From Nitzschia sp. DOCU1 (lineage: Eukaryota > Bacillariophyta > Bacillariophyceae > Bacillariales > Bacillariaceae), in the NCBI GenBank assembly GCA_951394045.1, contig OX595996.1, positions 992,001 through 1,056,000 of the forward strand: a stretch of DNA of 64,000 bases. The letters are read 5' to 3'. This document shows, piece after piece, positions 10,579 through 19,627 of the stretch (the first letter of the stretch is position 1; the number at the start of each line of letters is the position of its first letter). Both the position numbers and the translations under genes were made by a program. The notes beneath the pieces were generated by a model. It saw nothing but the letters and a program-made list of their open reading frames with translations, did not search any database and was not told the DNA's origin.

Positions 10579-11096
10579 GGTAATGATGCAATCATCATTT
10601 GCCTTGGAGATGATTTTCAACACCCTCGTTCTTGTTCGACGATGTAATATGGGGCCTCAGCAAGAAGACGGCACCGTTGAGTTTGGTAGAGCAATTCCAG
10701 ATAACACTGTATCTATACTAGCATTTCGGACTCACTATAGTAGTGCCTATTCCATAGCGCCAAGATGAATGGTGATTCTCCTCAAAGCAATAGCTACAGT
10801 AGGGGAAATGAAATGGATAGTCTGCGACACGCTCGAATAAAGATCCATAAACTTTTATACATTCCTCATGTATGTATATTTTGAATGATTCGAATCTTTT
10901 GTGCCAAGCACGTGCACTCGAAACGTGCTGCCGAACTTCATTTTTCTTCGTGGATGCGCCAAGCCGACATTTTGACAAAGCGACGACAACTCATTCATTC
11001 AATGCTATCCTCCTCGTTAGTCGCATAATTTCTCCATGCTGACAAACAAGCATTCTTGACCACGCGTCTGCTGCTGCTTTCATTATTAGAATACGA
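10579..11096. other. Intergenic
   Basis: Short region between the TPR gene and the acetyltransferase. It holds both the 3' end of one gene and the promoter of the next. No distinct element recognised. Confidence 0.4.
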
Positions 11097-11795
11097 ATGG
11101 TACGCGTGGTTTCCGTAGTGAATTGGGCGGCTCGATCGCCCATGGTGGCAGTCCCATTGGTTGGACAATACGTGCGATTGGATCCTTGGAATTTGGAAAC
11201 CGATCCTCCATTACTATGGGAAGCTCTTGGTGGCAATGACGGTAGCATTAATGAACGTCTACAGTGGTGGGGACTGCCCGAACTTGGTACTTGTCATGAC
11301 TTGGCTCGACTCGTCCAAGGCATTCAAGATCAAGAAGGTGGAAGATCATGCGTCAATGTGGTTCGACTCTTGCCAAGTCTGCAAGTAGCTGGCATGGCCT
11401 CTTTTATTGGTACAAATGCCGAACATGGGACTACCGAAGTGGGTTATGTGGCTCATGGAGCTCTGCTAGCGAGAACACGAGCGGCGACGGAAACTCATTA
11501 TTTATTGGCGCGGCATGCTTTGGAAACTAATGGATATCGACGCCTCGAATGGAAATGTGATTCCAACAATTCACCATCAGGACGAGCGGCGATTCGATAT
11601 GGATATACATATGAAGGTTGCTTTCGAAAACATCGAGTGACCGCCAAGGGCACCAATAGAGATACGAACTGGTATTCCATGTTGGATGAGGAATGGCCGA
11701 GTCGGAAAGATGCATTCGAGGCGTGGTTAAACCCTTCTAACTTTGATCAAGATGGGGTACAAAAAACAAAGCTGGAAGAATTTCGGCAAGACTAA
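11097..11795 (+). CDS. GNAT-family N-acetyltransferase (RimJ/RimL-like)
   Basis: 232 residues, single exon. It opens with the RimL-type pattern VGQYVRLDPWNLETDPPLLWEAL, has the strand VAGMASFIG followed by TTEVGYVAHGALL, the helix TETHYLLARHALETNGYRRLEWKCDSNN and the region SGRAAIRYGYTYEGCFRKHRV, corresponding to the acetyl-CoA fold and the usual N-x-x-S-xx-xA-xxxGF/Y-xxEG-xxR signature. Proteins of this family acetylate ribosomal protein N-termini, polyamines or small metabolites; the acceptor here is unknown. No targeting peptide is evident, so it is probably cytosolic. Its 3' end faces the SRPBCC gene 244 bp away. Confidence 0.85.
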   Translation: MVRVVSVVNWAARSPMVAVPLVGQYVRLDPWNLETDPPLLWEALGGNDGSINERLQWWGLPELGTCHDLARLVQGIQDQEGGRSCVNVVRLLPSLQVAGMASFIGTNAEHGTTEVGYVAHGALLARTRAATETHYLLARHALETNGYRRLEWKCDSNNSPSGRAAIRYGYTYEGCFRKHRVTAKGTNRDTNWYSMLDEEWPSRKDAFEAWLNPSNFDQDGVQKTKLEEFRQD

Positions 11796-12039
11796 ATAGT
11801 AGAAGATGTTGCTAGGATACTTTGTCCGAACGTAGTCCTCTCGACTCCAATAGTACTGTACGTCGTGTGCGAGAGGCCACTCCAAAGCGGTCAGCCGCAT
11901 GAACTAAGAGCGAGAGCAGTTCGACAATGTAATACAGAGTACTGCATATCCGTCCTTTTTCCGTTTTGCCCGACTTAGTTTGAACCCATAATGGCCATTT
12001 CAATCAACAACTGTATCATCGGTCCGAGTTTGGACGACA

Positions 12040-12474
12040 TTAAGCAGCCTCCGACAGATTCTTGATATTCTCTAGTCCCTTCTCCACACCATTCGTAACT
12101 GGTGTCGGATTCAACCAGTTGATAAGGGATCCAAGTGGACCAAACATGTCAAAGGAGTATTTCACGTTGGATGTGGATGCGTCCACCACCGAGATTTCAA
12201 TGATTCCGTCGAATTTCATGGTTCCACCCAAAACTCCACCGGTAAATCGGAGGGATTCGTGTTCTTGAACTTGCGACAAGACGACCGGGATGTTCTTTAT
12301 GGAACTGTCTTTCATTTGAAAGACAAACGTCGTTCCATTCACACATTCCCCGCTCACGTCTTGCATCAATTCCACGTCGGGATCCCACAGTTCCCATTTC
12401 ATTGGTGCAAAACATGTCTTCCAGATAGTGGCGGGAGTCGCTTTCACAATACATTCCTGTACATAAGGAGCCAT
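12040..12474 (-). CDS. SRPBCC (polyketide cyclase/START-like) small protein
   Basis: 144 residues from ATG 12474 (MAPYVQECIVKATPATIWK). The opening strand VQECIVKATPATIWKTCF, the W-E-L-W-DPDVE segment, the G-T-T-F-V-F strand, a Gly-rich turn (FTGGVLGGTMKF) and the C-terminal helix NGVEKGLENIKNL fit the helix-grip fold of the SRPBCC superfamily, which binds hydrophobic ligands or assists aromatic cyclisation. It is similar in size to bacterial single-domain members. No catalytic residues can be assigned and the ligand is unknown. In-frame sequence upstream lacks an ATG, so this start is preferred. Confidence 0.8.
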   Translation of the reverse strand: MAPYVQECIVKATPATIWKTCFAPMKWELWDPDVELMQDVSGECVNGTTFVFQMKDSSIKNIPVVLSQVQEHESLRFTGGVLGGTMKFDGIIEISVVDASTSNVKYSFDMFGPLGSLINWLNPTPVTNGVEKGLENIKNLSEAA

Positions 12475-12811
12475 TATCTTCTTAGAGGGATACTTGGGCA
12501 AGGATGGACCGATCGCAGTGGTGAATAGACTCGAAGTTACCCGAGACGATGAAATATGTCATGGTCGTTCCGATGAAGATCTTCTTTCCGCCGTGGCATG
12601 GTTCCACGCATCCACCTGCTGACGTCATCACCAAAAAGATCGCGGGACACAAAAGATCTTTTCCCGCCACCATTCGAATTGAGTTCCCACACGACATCCG
12701 CCATTTCAGATACGATCCAAACAAACTGCTGTTGATTGCTCTACTCTTATCAATCATTGCCTCTATCGTTATGGCTCCCGCAGGAGAAAATGGTCCTTAA
12801 TACTCTCAGCC
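12475..12811. other. Divergent intergenic region with a membrane-anchor-like frame
   Basis: Promoter space between the SRPBCC gene and the glycosyltransferase-like gene. A 83-codon plus-strand frame (12549-12800) ends with a strongly hydrophobic helix (LLLIALLLSIIASIVM) and stops 12 bp before the next ATG, in a different frame. It may be the lost N-terminal anchor of the downstream protein. Confidence 0.35.
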
Positions 12812-13621
12812 ATGAAATCTGACGCTGATGCTCCGGCTGGTGGTGTTCATTTGATATATCAATACTTTCGGGTCAAGAGTGATGTCATTAACGAAAAGCA
12901 AGCATCCTTTCGACAAGGAGAATACGATGAATGTCTCTATCGAAATCTTCAGCATCCTCATGTCAAATGCGTTCATGTCATGTTGGAGAATGAAACTGAC
13001 GAAAATCAACTCGAGGCATTCCTGGTGAGATTAGATTCCTACCTGACGCAGCCACAAAAATCCAAGATTGTCCATAACATGCTGGGCCGACGAATGAACT
13101 ACAGTGATGCATTTGAATATGCGAATCACAAACTAACGGGTGAGATATGTGTGATTCTTAATGGAGACATATTTCTAGGAGAAGGCGTTGTCGCAGTACT
13201 CGGCCGCGTCGACGACTTGTTTGGCAACGGCCCGGTTGCCCTAAGTTTGACGCGTCATGAAAAAGGGATTTGCAAGCATCGAGACGCTGATATTTCCGAT
13301 CAAGAAGCCAATCAAAGTTACTGTGGTTGTCCCTTTATGAAACGAGGGTATGCTGGATCTCATGATTCGTTTTGGTTTCTAGCGCCTATTGCCAATGGCG
13401 TTATGGACCAAACGCGACACTATCTAAATCGCTGGGGTGCTGAGCATAGTGTCATTAACGCTCTCTTGAAGAATGGCTATCGGGTATTAAATCCATCCAG
13501 ATCCGTTCGCACTTATCATGTACATGATTCGGATCTTCATCCTTGGAGAAAGGAACCGGGTGGCGACCAAATCTTGGCAGATCCACGTGATCATATTCCG
13601 TTGCCGCCGACTATACTTTGA
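12812..13621 (+). CDS. Glycosyltransferase-like (GT-A fold) protein
   Basis: 269 residues. The reading begins almost directly with a Rossmann-like strand (GVHLIYQYFRV), followed by RQGEYDECLYRNLQHPHVKCVHVMLEN, the helix NYSDAFEYANHKL and the strand ICVILNGDIFLGEG, where NGDI stands at the position of the DxD metal/nucleotide-sugar motif. The C-terminal half contains a Cys pair, GSHDSFWFL, WGAEHSVINALLKNGYRVLNPS and HVHDSDLHPW. The arrangement resembles glycosyltransferase-like proteins of algae and giant viruses. It lacks a signal anchor in this frame, but a hydrophobic helix lies in another frame just upstream, suggesting an indel or a 5'-shortened gene. Acceptor and sugar unknown. Confidence 0.6.
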   Translation: MKSDADAPAGGVHLIYQYFRVKSDVINEKQASFRQGEYDECLYRNLQHPHVKCVHVMLENETDENQLEAFLVRLDSYLTQPQKSKIVHNMLGRRMNYSDAFEYANHKLTGEICVILNGDIFLGEGVVAVLGRVDDLFGNGPVALSLTRHEKGICKHRDADISDQEANQSYCGCPFMKRGYAGSHDSFWFLAPIANGVMDQTRHYLNRWGAEHSVINALLKNGYRVLNPSRSVRTYHVHDSDLHPWRKEPGGDQILADPRDHIPLPPTIL

Positions 13622-13652
13622 GACTACATGACAGCTTTATAATACAACTACC

Positions 13653-14225
13653 AGGCCCACGCAGCCTCACCAACGGTTGCTACCGCACCCTTTACGACCG
13701 TTCTATCGTTGCAGAACGAAACATGAATTTGCTCTGGTGACACTAATGTTGTTGGTTGTGCCGAGACCAATGGCAGCGGTAGTGGTGGTAATCCCAATGA
13801 TTTGGTGAATTGCTTCAATGTACAAGATGCCGGAGGAGCCGCTCCCTTTGTCCTGAACCAAGTTCGGTTTTGGATTGGCACCTCGATTCCCGTGTCGACC
13901 GACTTGGGCGTATAGTACGAGTATTTGATGGTGTGAACGGTGCGCCGGGTACCAATATTGCTTCACAACGACTTACCGTTTTCAATTTGTCAGTCAATAC
14001 GATTACCCTGCACATACCCGTGCTTCTCGAGGACGATGGGTTTTGCGTTGATGTCAAAACGCAGGATGTCAACATGGGTCTCCGAGTTCGAAACGAAGTC
14101 GGTGTCGGTACCAACTCGTTTGTGCTCGCTCCTCAATGCGGTGCGAATCAGTTTACGACGTGGGAGACTTTTGGTCTGAACGCGAAATTCTGCATTGAAG
14201 CGTGTTTGTTTCCTCACCGCCGTGA
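13653..14225 (+). pseudogene. Broken copy of the secreted protein's C-terminal domain
   Basis: Copy B of the 5901-6452 domain. It starts within the domain linker (GGCCCAC..CAACGGTTGC) without any of the Thr/Pro repeat region or a signal peptide. GGA of NETGIC is TGA here (about 13722), and a frameshift follows near 13908, where copy A reads LRVRVYD. The rest ([14 protein letters not shown] to CIEA) is open in another frame. No promoter or start is retained; it is a duplication remnant. Confidence 0.8.
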
Positions 14226-14968
14226 TGATAACGGCGACGGTGGAAACAAACCAATCTATGATTGATTGACCTCTCTGTTCTCGTCGTTGAATGAAAACTT
14301 GGCATTGCCATGTTTTCTTCAAAAAAAAGCTCCTCTTACACTCTTTGTTTATAATGTCCTTCCCGGCTTGGATGTCCGATCAATCTAGTTGCTGTCGTTA
14401 GTTCCGTCTGTCTGTCCCGATGATTAAACAAGGGGCCGAAGACGACGACTACGAGCGCTACGTATTTCGCAGCAGCAACAATATGCTACTACAAGTTAAT
14501 ATTTCGAAAGTAGTGAACTCTGTATACAAGAAAATGTAGAGTCTGCACCAATGAACAGGCAGTATAGCGTACATGCTAGCTAGTTCTCTAGCTGACTGCG
14601 GCTCGAGTCTATTCTAGATATCTTAGTGATTTGACCTACGTATCGTACCGGTAGTAAGTTGCGCTGAAACAACCAGTAGCCGTTTTCGCTCCGGCAAACG
14701 AAGAGATCCTTCCTTTTTGATCGTCAATGTAGTTGCTAACTGGATAGGGCCCGCTGCTTTAATATTATTAGAATAGTATTGTATGGATTATCCAGGTAGC
14801 AACAACTTACTTGCACGGCCTGCATTGACGCTATGTTGAGTCGGGCTGGACTACCGTAGTATGGTCGGATCCGAGGGTACACCACACATGACACTGCACC
14901 GTAGTGTAAGACACTATGTACAATAGCAGTGGGAGACTAAATGTACCAAACATAATGTAAGCTCTATA

Positions 14969-16540
14969 TTACAAAGATCCTCTTCCTACAAAGGCGGGCC
15001 CGTGAAGCATCTCATATAAAATGGTTGCTCTTGACGATGGTCTGCGTACTAGAAATCGATCCTTATTCACCTTCCCTATGACCACAGGCCAGACCGAAAG
15101 CGGTATCGTTGTTGCACCACGCTGTAACAGCCCAAAGCACCGGTTGCGATCCAGTCGCAGTCCCACATGGGACGGTACGATGCCTTCTTGAATCACCCTC
15201 TCAAACCTGTCTCCCAGGAAACCCAACTCTGGAAAGACATCCAAGAGTTGGAGAATTGAGTTCTCAACCAAATCGTCATCCTGCATTGCTTCCTTCAGCC
15301 CATTAAACCAGTCATTATGATCGAGATCAAGGCACCGCAATCGATGTGCTGGCATTGCGTTGGCAAGATTTGCCCCTAGAGACACAAAGTCAGAGATCAT
15401 GTTCAGATTTACATCCAAGTATCGAAGATTCGGAAGTTTTGATAGGTTTCGGAGCAGCAAGTTCATGGCTTCCGCATTGATATGAGATGCATGATGCGAA
15501 ATAGAGAGGGATTCCAAGGAGGTGTTTAGCGGCAGATCTTCCACAAAGTGTTGAATCATGCCCTCGTTAGTTCCGTGCTCCCAGCCACCATCCTCGCCAC
15601 CATCCTCGGCACCATCCTCGCCACCATCCATGTGTAATTCCCGAAGTTGACAGGAGTCGGACCTCAACCACTGATGAATAGACTCCATTGTCTCTCTTCC
15701 ATATTCACAACCCTCCAATTTTAGCACTTCCAATGACGGATGTCTGGAAAGAGCTCGGACAATGCCCGCCAACGAGGAATCATTCAACATGCAATCGGAA
15801 AGTTCCAACTTCTTCAAGGTTGTGTTGGAGGCCAGTCCGGCAGCCAGGTATTCGGGGGCGCCCATTAACCCTCCACTTTCATCCCTTCCAATGAATGGAC
15901 AGTCTATGAAGACCAAGTTGCTCAACCCAACAGTTTGCCCGGTCGTCGCCAGCCCTGTGGCCAGAACAGCCATTGCGTTTGCTGAAATCTCAAAATCGCA
16001 GAGAATGACCCCCTTCAGACCGCGAAGCCCCCCTTCCCGAAAAACTGATGCAAGTGCAAATGCAAGTCTAGTGGTCAGGCTCAGGCCCGGGTTCCCATCC
16101 AAGCTCGTTTGTGAATTAGAAAATCTCAATTGGCGAAACAGTTTGAGCTTGGCGGCAGTTTCAACCACACGGAAAAATGGCTCGGATTCATCGGAATCGA
16201 TAAAGTCTGCTTGATTCCATCGTAAATTGGCATTGGCATAGTGCTCAAAGGTCTGAATGATTTCTGATGCAATACGCCCTGTCCACTGAATGCCCCAAAT
16301 GTGGAAAAAGATTTCAGTTGGATGATTTTCTTTGCGAAGTCGCTGCAACTTTTCGACAATTTGCAGCTCGGTGTCGCTGGGGCCAAGCATGAATACGCCC
16401 CGTTCGTTGACCACCGACTCTACTTTTGAATCATCGCTAGAAACTGACATGTTGTCCATTGAGCAATCAAAGTCGAGTACGCAAAGTATGTTACCATCGA
16501 GCACCGGCTCTACTTCTGAATCATCGCTAGAAATTGACAT
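14969..16540 (-). CDS. LRR (ribonuclease-inhibitor-like) protein, copy B
   Basis: About 523 residues if started at ATG 16540; an alternative ATG lies about 85 bp further in. The N-terminus is acidic (SSDDSEVE) and contains a direct repeat of about 86 bp (NMSISSDDSEVEPV / NMSVSSDDSKVESV), so the first exon region has been internally duplicated. RNI-type leucine-rich segments follow (AMAVLATGLATTGQTVGLSNLVF; LEVLKLEGCEYGRETMESIHQWL; LPNLRYLDVNLNMISDF; HRLRCLDLDHNDW). The C-terminal about 100 residues (VPSHVGLRLDRNRCFGLLQRG) recur in large diatom LRR families. Function unknown; no signal peptide, so probably intracellular. Confidence 0.8.
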   Translation of the reverse strand: MSISSDDSEVEPVLDGNILCVLDFDCSMDNMSVSSDDSKVESVVNERGVFMLGPSDTELQIVEKLQRLRKENHPTEIFFHIWGIQWTGRIASEIIQTFEHYANANLRWNQADFIDSDESEPFFRVVETAAKLKLFRQLRFSNSQTSLDGNPGLSLTTRLAFALASVFREGGLRGLKGVILCDFEISANAMAVLATGLATTGQTVGLSNLVFIDCPFIGRDESGGLMGAPEYLAAGLASNTTLKKLELSDCMLNDSSLAGIVRALSRHPSLEVLKLEGCEYGRETMESIHQWLRSDSCQLRELHMDGGEDGAEDGGEDGGWEHGTNEGMIQHFVEDLPLNTSLESLSISHHASHINAEAMNLLLRNLSKLPNLRYLDVNLNMISDFVSLGANLANAMPAHRLRCLDLDHNDWFNGLKEAMQDDDLVENSILQLLDVFPELGFLGDRFERVIQEGIVPSHVGLRLDRNRCFGLLQRGATTIPLSVWPVVIGKVNKDRFLVRRPSSRATILYEMLHGPAFVGRGSL

Positions 16541-16870
16541 GTTTTCAATTGAGCAAGCAAAGTCGAGTAATAATGGCAATGAGGTAGCGCAAAGTATGAA
16601 GTAGTAATGTCCCCGAATGCCCTCGTTTCAGTGTCTTTTTTCGCGGGCTTTTCGGACTACACCGTTGTGATGACGTCGTTGCCCTCTCGCACCTCCACTG
16701 ACTCCCTCGCACGTTTCGACCGTCTAGCCGCCGTTGGGTTGGATGGATATTGGAAAAGATCTTTCGCGAGCCAAGAGGGGAATGAATCGAATCGCATCCC
16801 AAAACTCCCACACGATGTTGTTGCTATCATCATTTCCCGCCCTCTACTATTCCTCAACAAAAAGCCTACA

Positions 16871-17848
16871 ATGGTATCATTCAATCAGCAAATGAGGAAG
16901 CGGAAGGGCTTTCGAATTGGCACCCAAAGCGTCATAATTCTGGCTCTCTCTTGTTTGGTGGGCATTTACATCGCGGGGATTAAGGTCATTTTCAGTGGCG
17001 TTGCTTATGGGAGCGAGTCGTCGACAACTTCGTCGTCTCAACGCCTTGCCACAAAGGCCGACGCCCAAGTGGACGAAACAGTGGGGGGACATGAGCATGA
17101 CGGGAATTACAACCCAAACGCCGACAGGTCTTGTGCCTATCATTCGCTAGCGGAAGTGCCAGTGCACGAATTGGTTCCTCGAAAAGGAGAACGACACATG
17201 GTTGATCCGCCGACGGGTGGCAAGGTGAGCTTGGTCTGCTGCAAAACGACAGTCGGCCCGCTAAATATTCTTGCACACCACAAGTGGGCCCCAAAGGGGG
17301 CGAAACGATTTATGGAAATGGTTACTTCGGGATATTTCAACACGGGCGTACCTTTCATGCGATGCGTCAAGGGGTTCTTGTGTCAATTTGGTTTGAACGC
17401 CGATAAATCCAAGTCCAAGGAGTTCGCGAAAAGCATTGAGGACGATCCAAACTGGCTTCCCGAAGGGCCAGACGGGCGACATAACGAAAATGGTGTCAGA
17501 CGGTTTGCGCAAGGGTATCTAGCATATGCTGGAAGTGGAACGAATTCCAGAAGCAAACAGCTCATCATGTCACTAAAGGCCAATGGACCACTGGGAGGTG
17601 GCTCTCCGTGGGAAGTGCCTTGGGGAGAGCTGGTCCATCCAGAGTCCTTTGAAACGCTCAGTAAGATTTATACTGGATACGGTGAGAATGGACCTCACCA
17701 AGGTCAACTTGGACCCCGGGGCATGACACCAGAAATGAGAATTGAATTTCCCAAGCTCGACTACATCAACAGTTGCCGTTTGGTGGCCGAAGGAAATCTG
17801 CCAGAAACAAAGCCAGCGGGAGAAGAAATCGACGACCAAACGGCGTAG
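16871..17848 (+). CDS. Membrane-anchored cyclophilin-like protein, copy 1 (shortened tail)
   Basis: 325 residues from ATG 16871, a start supported by its exact match to the paralog at 18336 (MVSFNQQM.KRKGFRIGTQSVI). A basic cytosolic tail and one hydrophobic segment (IILALSCLVGIYIAG, residues 18-40) make it a type II membrane protein. The cyclophilin-like domain (about 110-310) shows VSLVCCKTTVGPLNI, GYFNTGVPFMRCVKGFLCQFG (catalytic Arg kept, His replaced by Met) and LVHPESFETLSKIYTGYG. Peptidyl-prolyl isomerase activity in the ER/Golgi lumen is plausible but the domain is divergent. The protein ends at a TAG where copy 2 has CAG, losing the Lys/Glu-rich tail, whose remains lie in the 3' flank. 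Confidence 0.78.
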   Translation: MVSFNQQMRKRKGFRIGTQSVIILALSCLVGIYIAGIKVIFSGVAYGSESSTTSSSQRLATKADAQVDETVGGHEHDGNYNPNADRSCAYHSLAEVPVHELVPRKGERHMVDPPTGGKVSLVCCKTTVGPLNILAHHKWAPKGAKRFMEMVTSGYFNTGVPFMRCVKGFLCQFGLNADKSKSKEFAKSIEDDPNWLPEGPDGRHNENGVRRFAQGYLAYAGSGTNSRSKQLIMSLKANGPLGGGSPWEVPWGELVHPESFETLSKIYTGYGENGPHQGQLGPRGMTPEMRIEFPKLDYINSCRLVAEGNLPETKPAGEEIDDQTA

Positions 17849-18335
17849 CAGGAAGAAGCAGAAGGGACTGCACCCAAAAAAGTTTGAACGTGGAGGCGTT
17901 GAAGTGGAACGGAAGAAGATCGCGGAAATGCAGCTTCAAAAAAGGGTAGCCTCGACAGCATCAAGACTCGAAAGCGCTAGAAAATGTTGCTGCGAATTGC
18001 ATACTGATCAGAGTGTTGTTGTAAGAACCGGTAGTAAGCGACCGGATCGACGCCTCTGGCTATCACGCCCTGCGGCATCACCATTGACTTTTGATATCGT
18101 CGTGTCCCGCAAAGATTCTATGATACGTAATACTACTACAACCAAAGCGTTTTTCGACTCACTCTTTCGATCATCATCATCACGTTCATCGGTCGACTGA
18201 TTCGACAGCTTGGAAATGATCTTTCGCGAGCCGGCGCGGCGAGAGGATTGCGCTCCAAAAAATCCCATGATGATGATCTTGTTATTGCTCTCATCATTTC
18301 CCGTCCTCTAATGATCCCTCAACAGAAAGCCTACA
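17849..18335. other. Inter-paralog spacer with decayed cyclophilin tail
   Basis: The first about 120 bp, in another frame, encode KKFERGGVEVERKKIAEMQLQKR, the counterpart of copy 2's C-terminal tail (KKLERGGVEVEENKNAAMQLQKR). It is no longer joined to copy 1 because of a stop and a deletion. From about 18205 onward the sequence resembles the upstream flank of copy 1, including GATCTTTCGCGAGCC and CATCATTTCCCG, marking the start of the second duplication unit. Confidence 0.7.
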
Positions 18336-19586
18336 ATGGTATCATTCAATCAGCAAATGAAAAAGCGGAAGGGCTTTCGAATTGGCACCCAAAGCGTCAT
18401 TATGCTGGCTCTCTTTTGTTTGGTGGGCATTTACATCGCGGGGAGTATAGTCATTTTCAGTGGCGTTGTTTCCATTAGCGAGTCGTCGACAACTTCGTCG
18501 TCTCAACGCATTGCCACAAAGGCTGAAGAACGTCAATTACGAGCTGAACGAGTAAACCGACCGAATCGACCGCAAATCATCCAAGTGGTTCTGGACGAAA
18601 CGGTGTGGGAACACAAACATGACGGGGATTACAACCCAGATGCCGAGAGGTCCTGTGCCTACGAATCGCTGGAGGAAGTGCCAATGCACGAACTGGTTCC
18701 TCGAAAAGGAGAGCGACACATGGTTGATCCGCCGACGGGTGGCAAGGTCAGCTTGGTCTGCTGCAAAACGACAGTTGGCCCGCTAAATATTCTTGCACAT
18801 CACAAGTGGGCCCCAAAAGGGGCGGAACGATTTATGGAAATGGTTACTTCGGGATATTTCAACACGGGTGTACCGTTTATGCGATGCATCAAGGGGTTCA
18901 TGTGTCAATTTGGTTTGAACGCTGACAAATCCAAGTCCAAGGAATTCACGAAAGGCATTGCGGACGATCCGAACTGGCTCCCCGAGGGAAAAGATTTCCG
19001 ACAAAATGAAAATGGTGTCAAACGGTTTGCTCAAGGTTATCTAGCATATGCTGCATATAGAAAGGATTCCAGAAGTAGACAATTCGTCTTGTCACTGGAG
19101 GCCGATGGGCCGCTGGGAGGAGGCTCTCCTTGGGAAGTGCCTTGGGGAGAGCTGGTCCATCCAGAATCCTTTGAAACGCTCAGCAAAATTTATACTGGAT
19201 ACGGTGAGAATGGACCTTACGAAGGTTACCTTGGACAGCGGGGCATGACACCAGAAATGAGAATTGAATTTTCCAAGCTCGACTACATCAACAGTTGTCG
19301 TTTGGTGGCCGAAGTATATCTTCCAGAAACAAAGCCAGGGGGAGAAGAAATCGATGAGGACCAAAAGGCGCAGCCAAAACAACCCGAGATAACAGCCAAT
19401 AAAGAAAAGCAAGCGCAGTCGGAAGGAAAACAAGGCAGGGAAAAGCAGGAGGGACTGCAACCAAAAAAGCTTGAACGTGGTGGCGTTGAAGTGGAAGAGA
19501 ACAAGAACGCGGCAATGCAGCTTCAAAAACGGGCAGCTAAAGAGCACCAAGACTCAAAAGTGCAAGAAGACGCTGCTACGATATAA
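18336..19586 (+). CDS. Membrane-anchored cyclophilin-like protein, copy 2
   Basis: 416 residues. It has the same layout as copy 1: short basic N-tail, membrane anchor (IMLALFCLVGIYIAG), stalk, and cyclophilin-like domain (MVDPPTGGKVSLVCC to RLVAE). The segment GYFNTGVPFMRCIKGFMCQFG keeps the catalytic-position Arg and the Gln of the usual FHR...QGG core. Unlike copy 1 it keeps an about 75-residue Lys/Glu/Gln-rich helical tail (QPKQPEITANKEKQAQ...), likely extended or coiled. A 23-residue insertion (RQLRAERVNRPNRPQIIQVV region) in the stalk is absent from copy 1. Lumenal folding catalyst or chaperone is the best guess. Confidence 0.82.
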   Translation: MVSFNQQMKKRKGFRIGTQSVIMLALFCLVGIYIAGSIVIFSGVVSISESSTTSSSQRIATKAEERQLRAERVNRPNRPQIIQVVLDETVWEHKHDGDYNPDAERSCAYESLEEVPMHELVPRKGERHMVDPPTGGKVSLVCCKTTVGPLNILAHHKWAPKGAERFMEMVTSGYFNTGVPFMRCIKGFMCQFGLNADKSKSKEFTKGIADDPNWLPEGKDFRQNENGVKRFAQGYLAYAAYRKDSRSRQFVLSLEADGPLGGGSPWEVPWGELVHPESFETLSKIYTGYGENGPYEGYLGQRGMTPEMRIEFSKLDYINSCRLVAEVYLPETKPGGEEIDEDQKAQPKQPEITANKEKQAQSEGKQGREKQEGLQPKKLERGGVEVEENKNAAMQLQKRAAKEHQDSKVQEDAATI

Positions 19587-19627
19587 CTGTATACTAGCAA
19601 AGAAGTTACTTCCTTACTTTAAAATTT

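Larger units (their letters stand above)
13653..16560. repeat. Segmental duplication, copy B
   Basis: Partner of 5901-8660, same orientation. Here the LRR gene is intact and the secreted-protein tail is broken, the reverse of copy A. The LRR gene has an extra 24 bp of GAGGATGGT-type codons (encoding AEDGGEDG) that copy A lacks. About 5 kb of unrelated single-copy genes lies between the copies. Confidence 0.85.
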
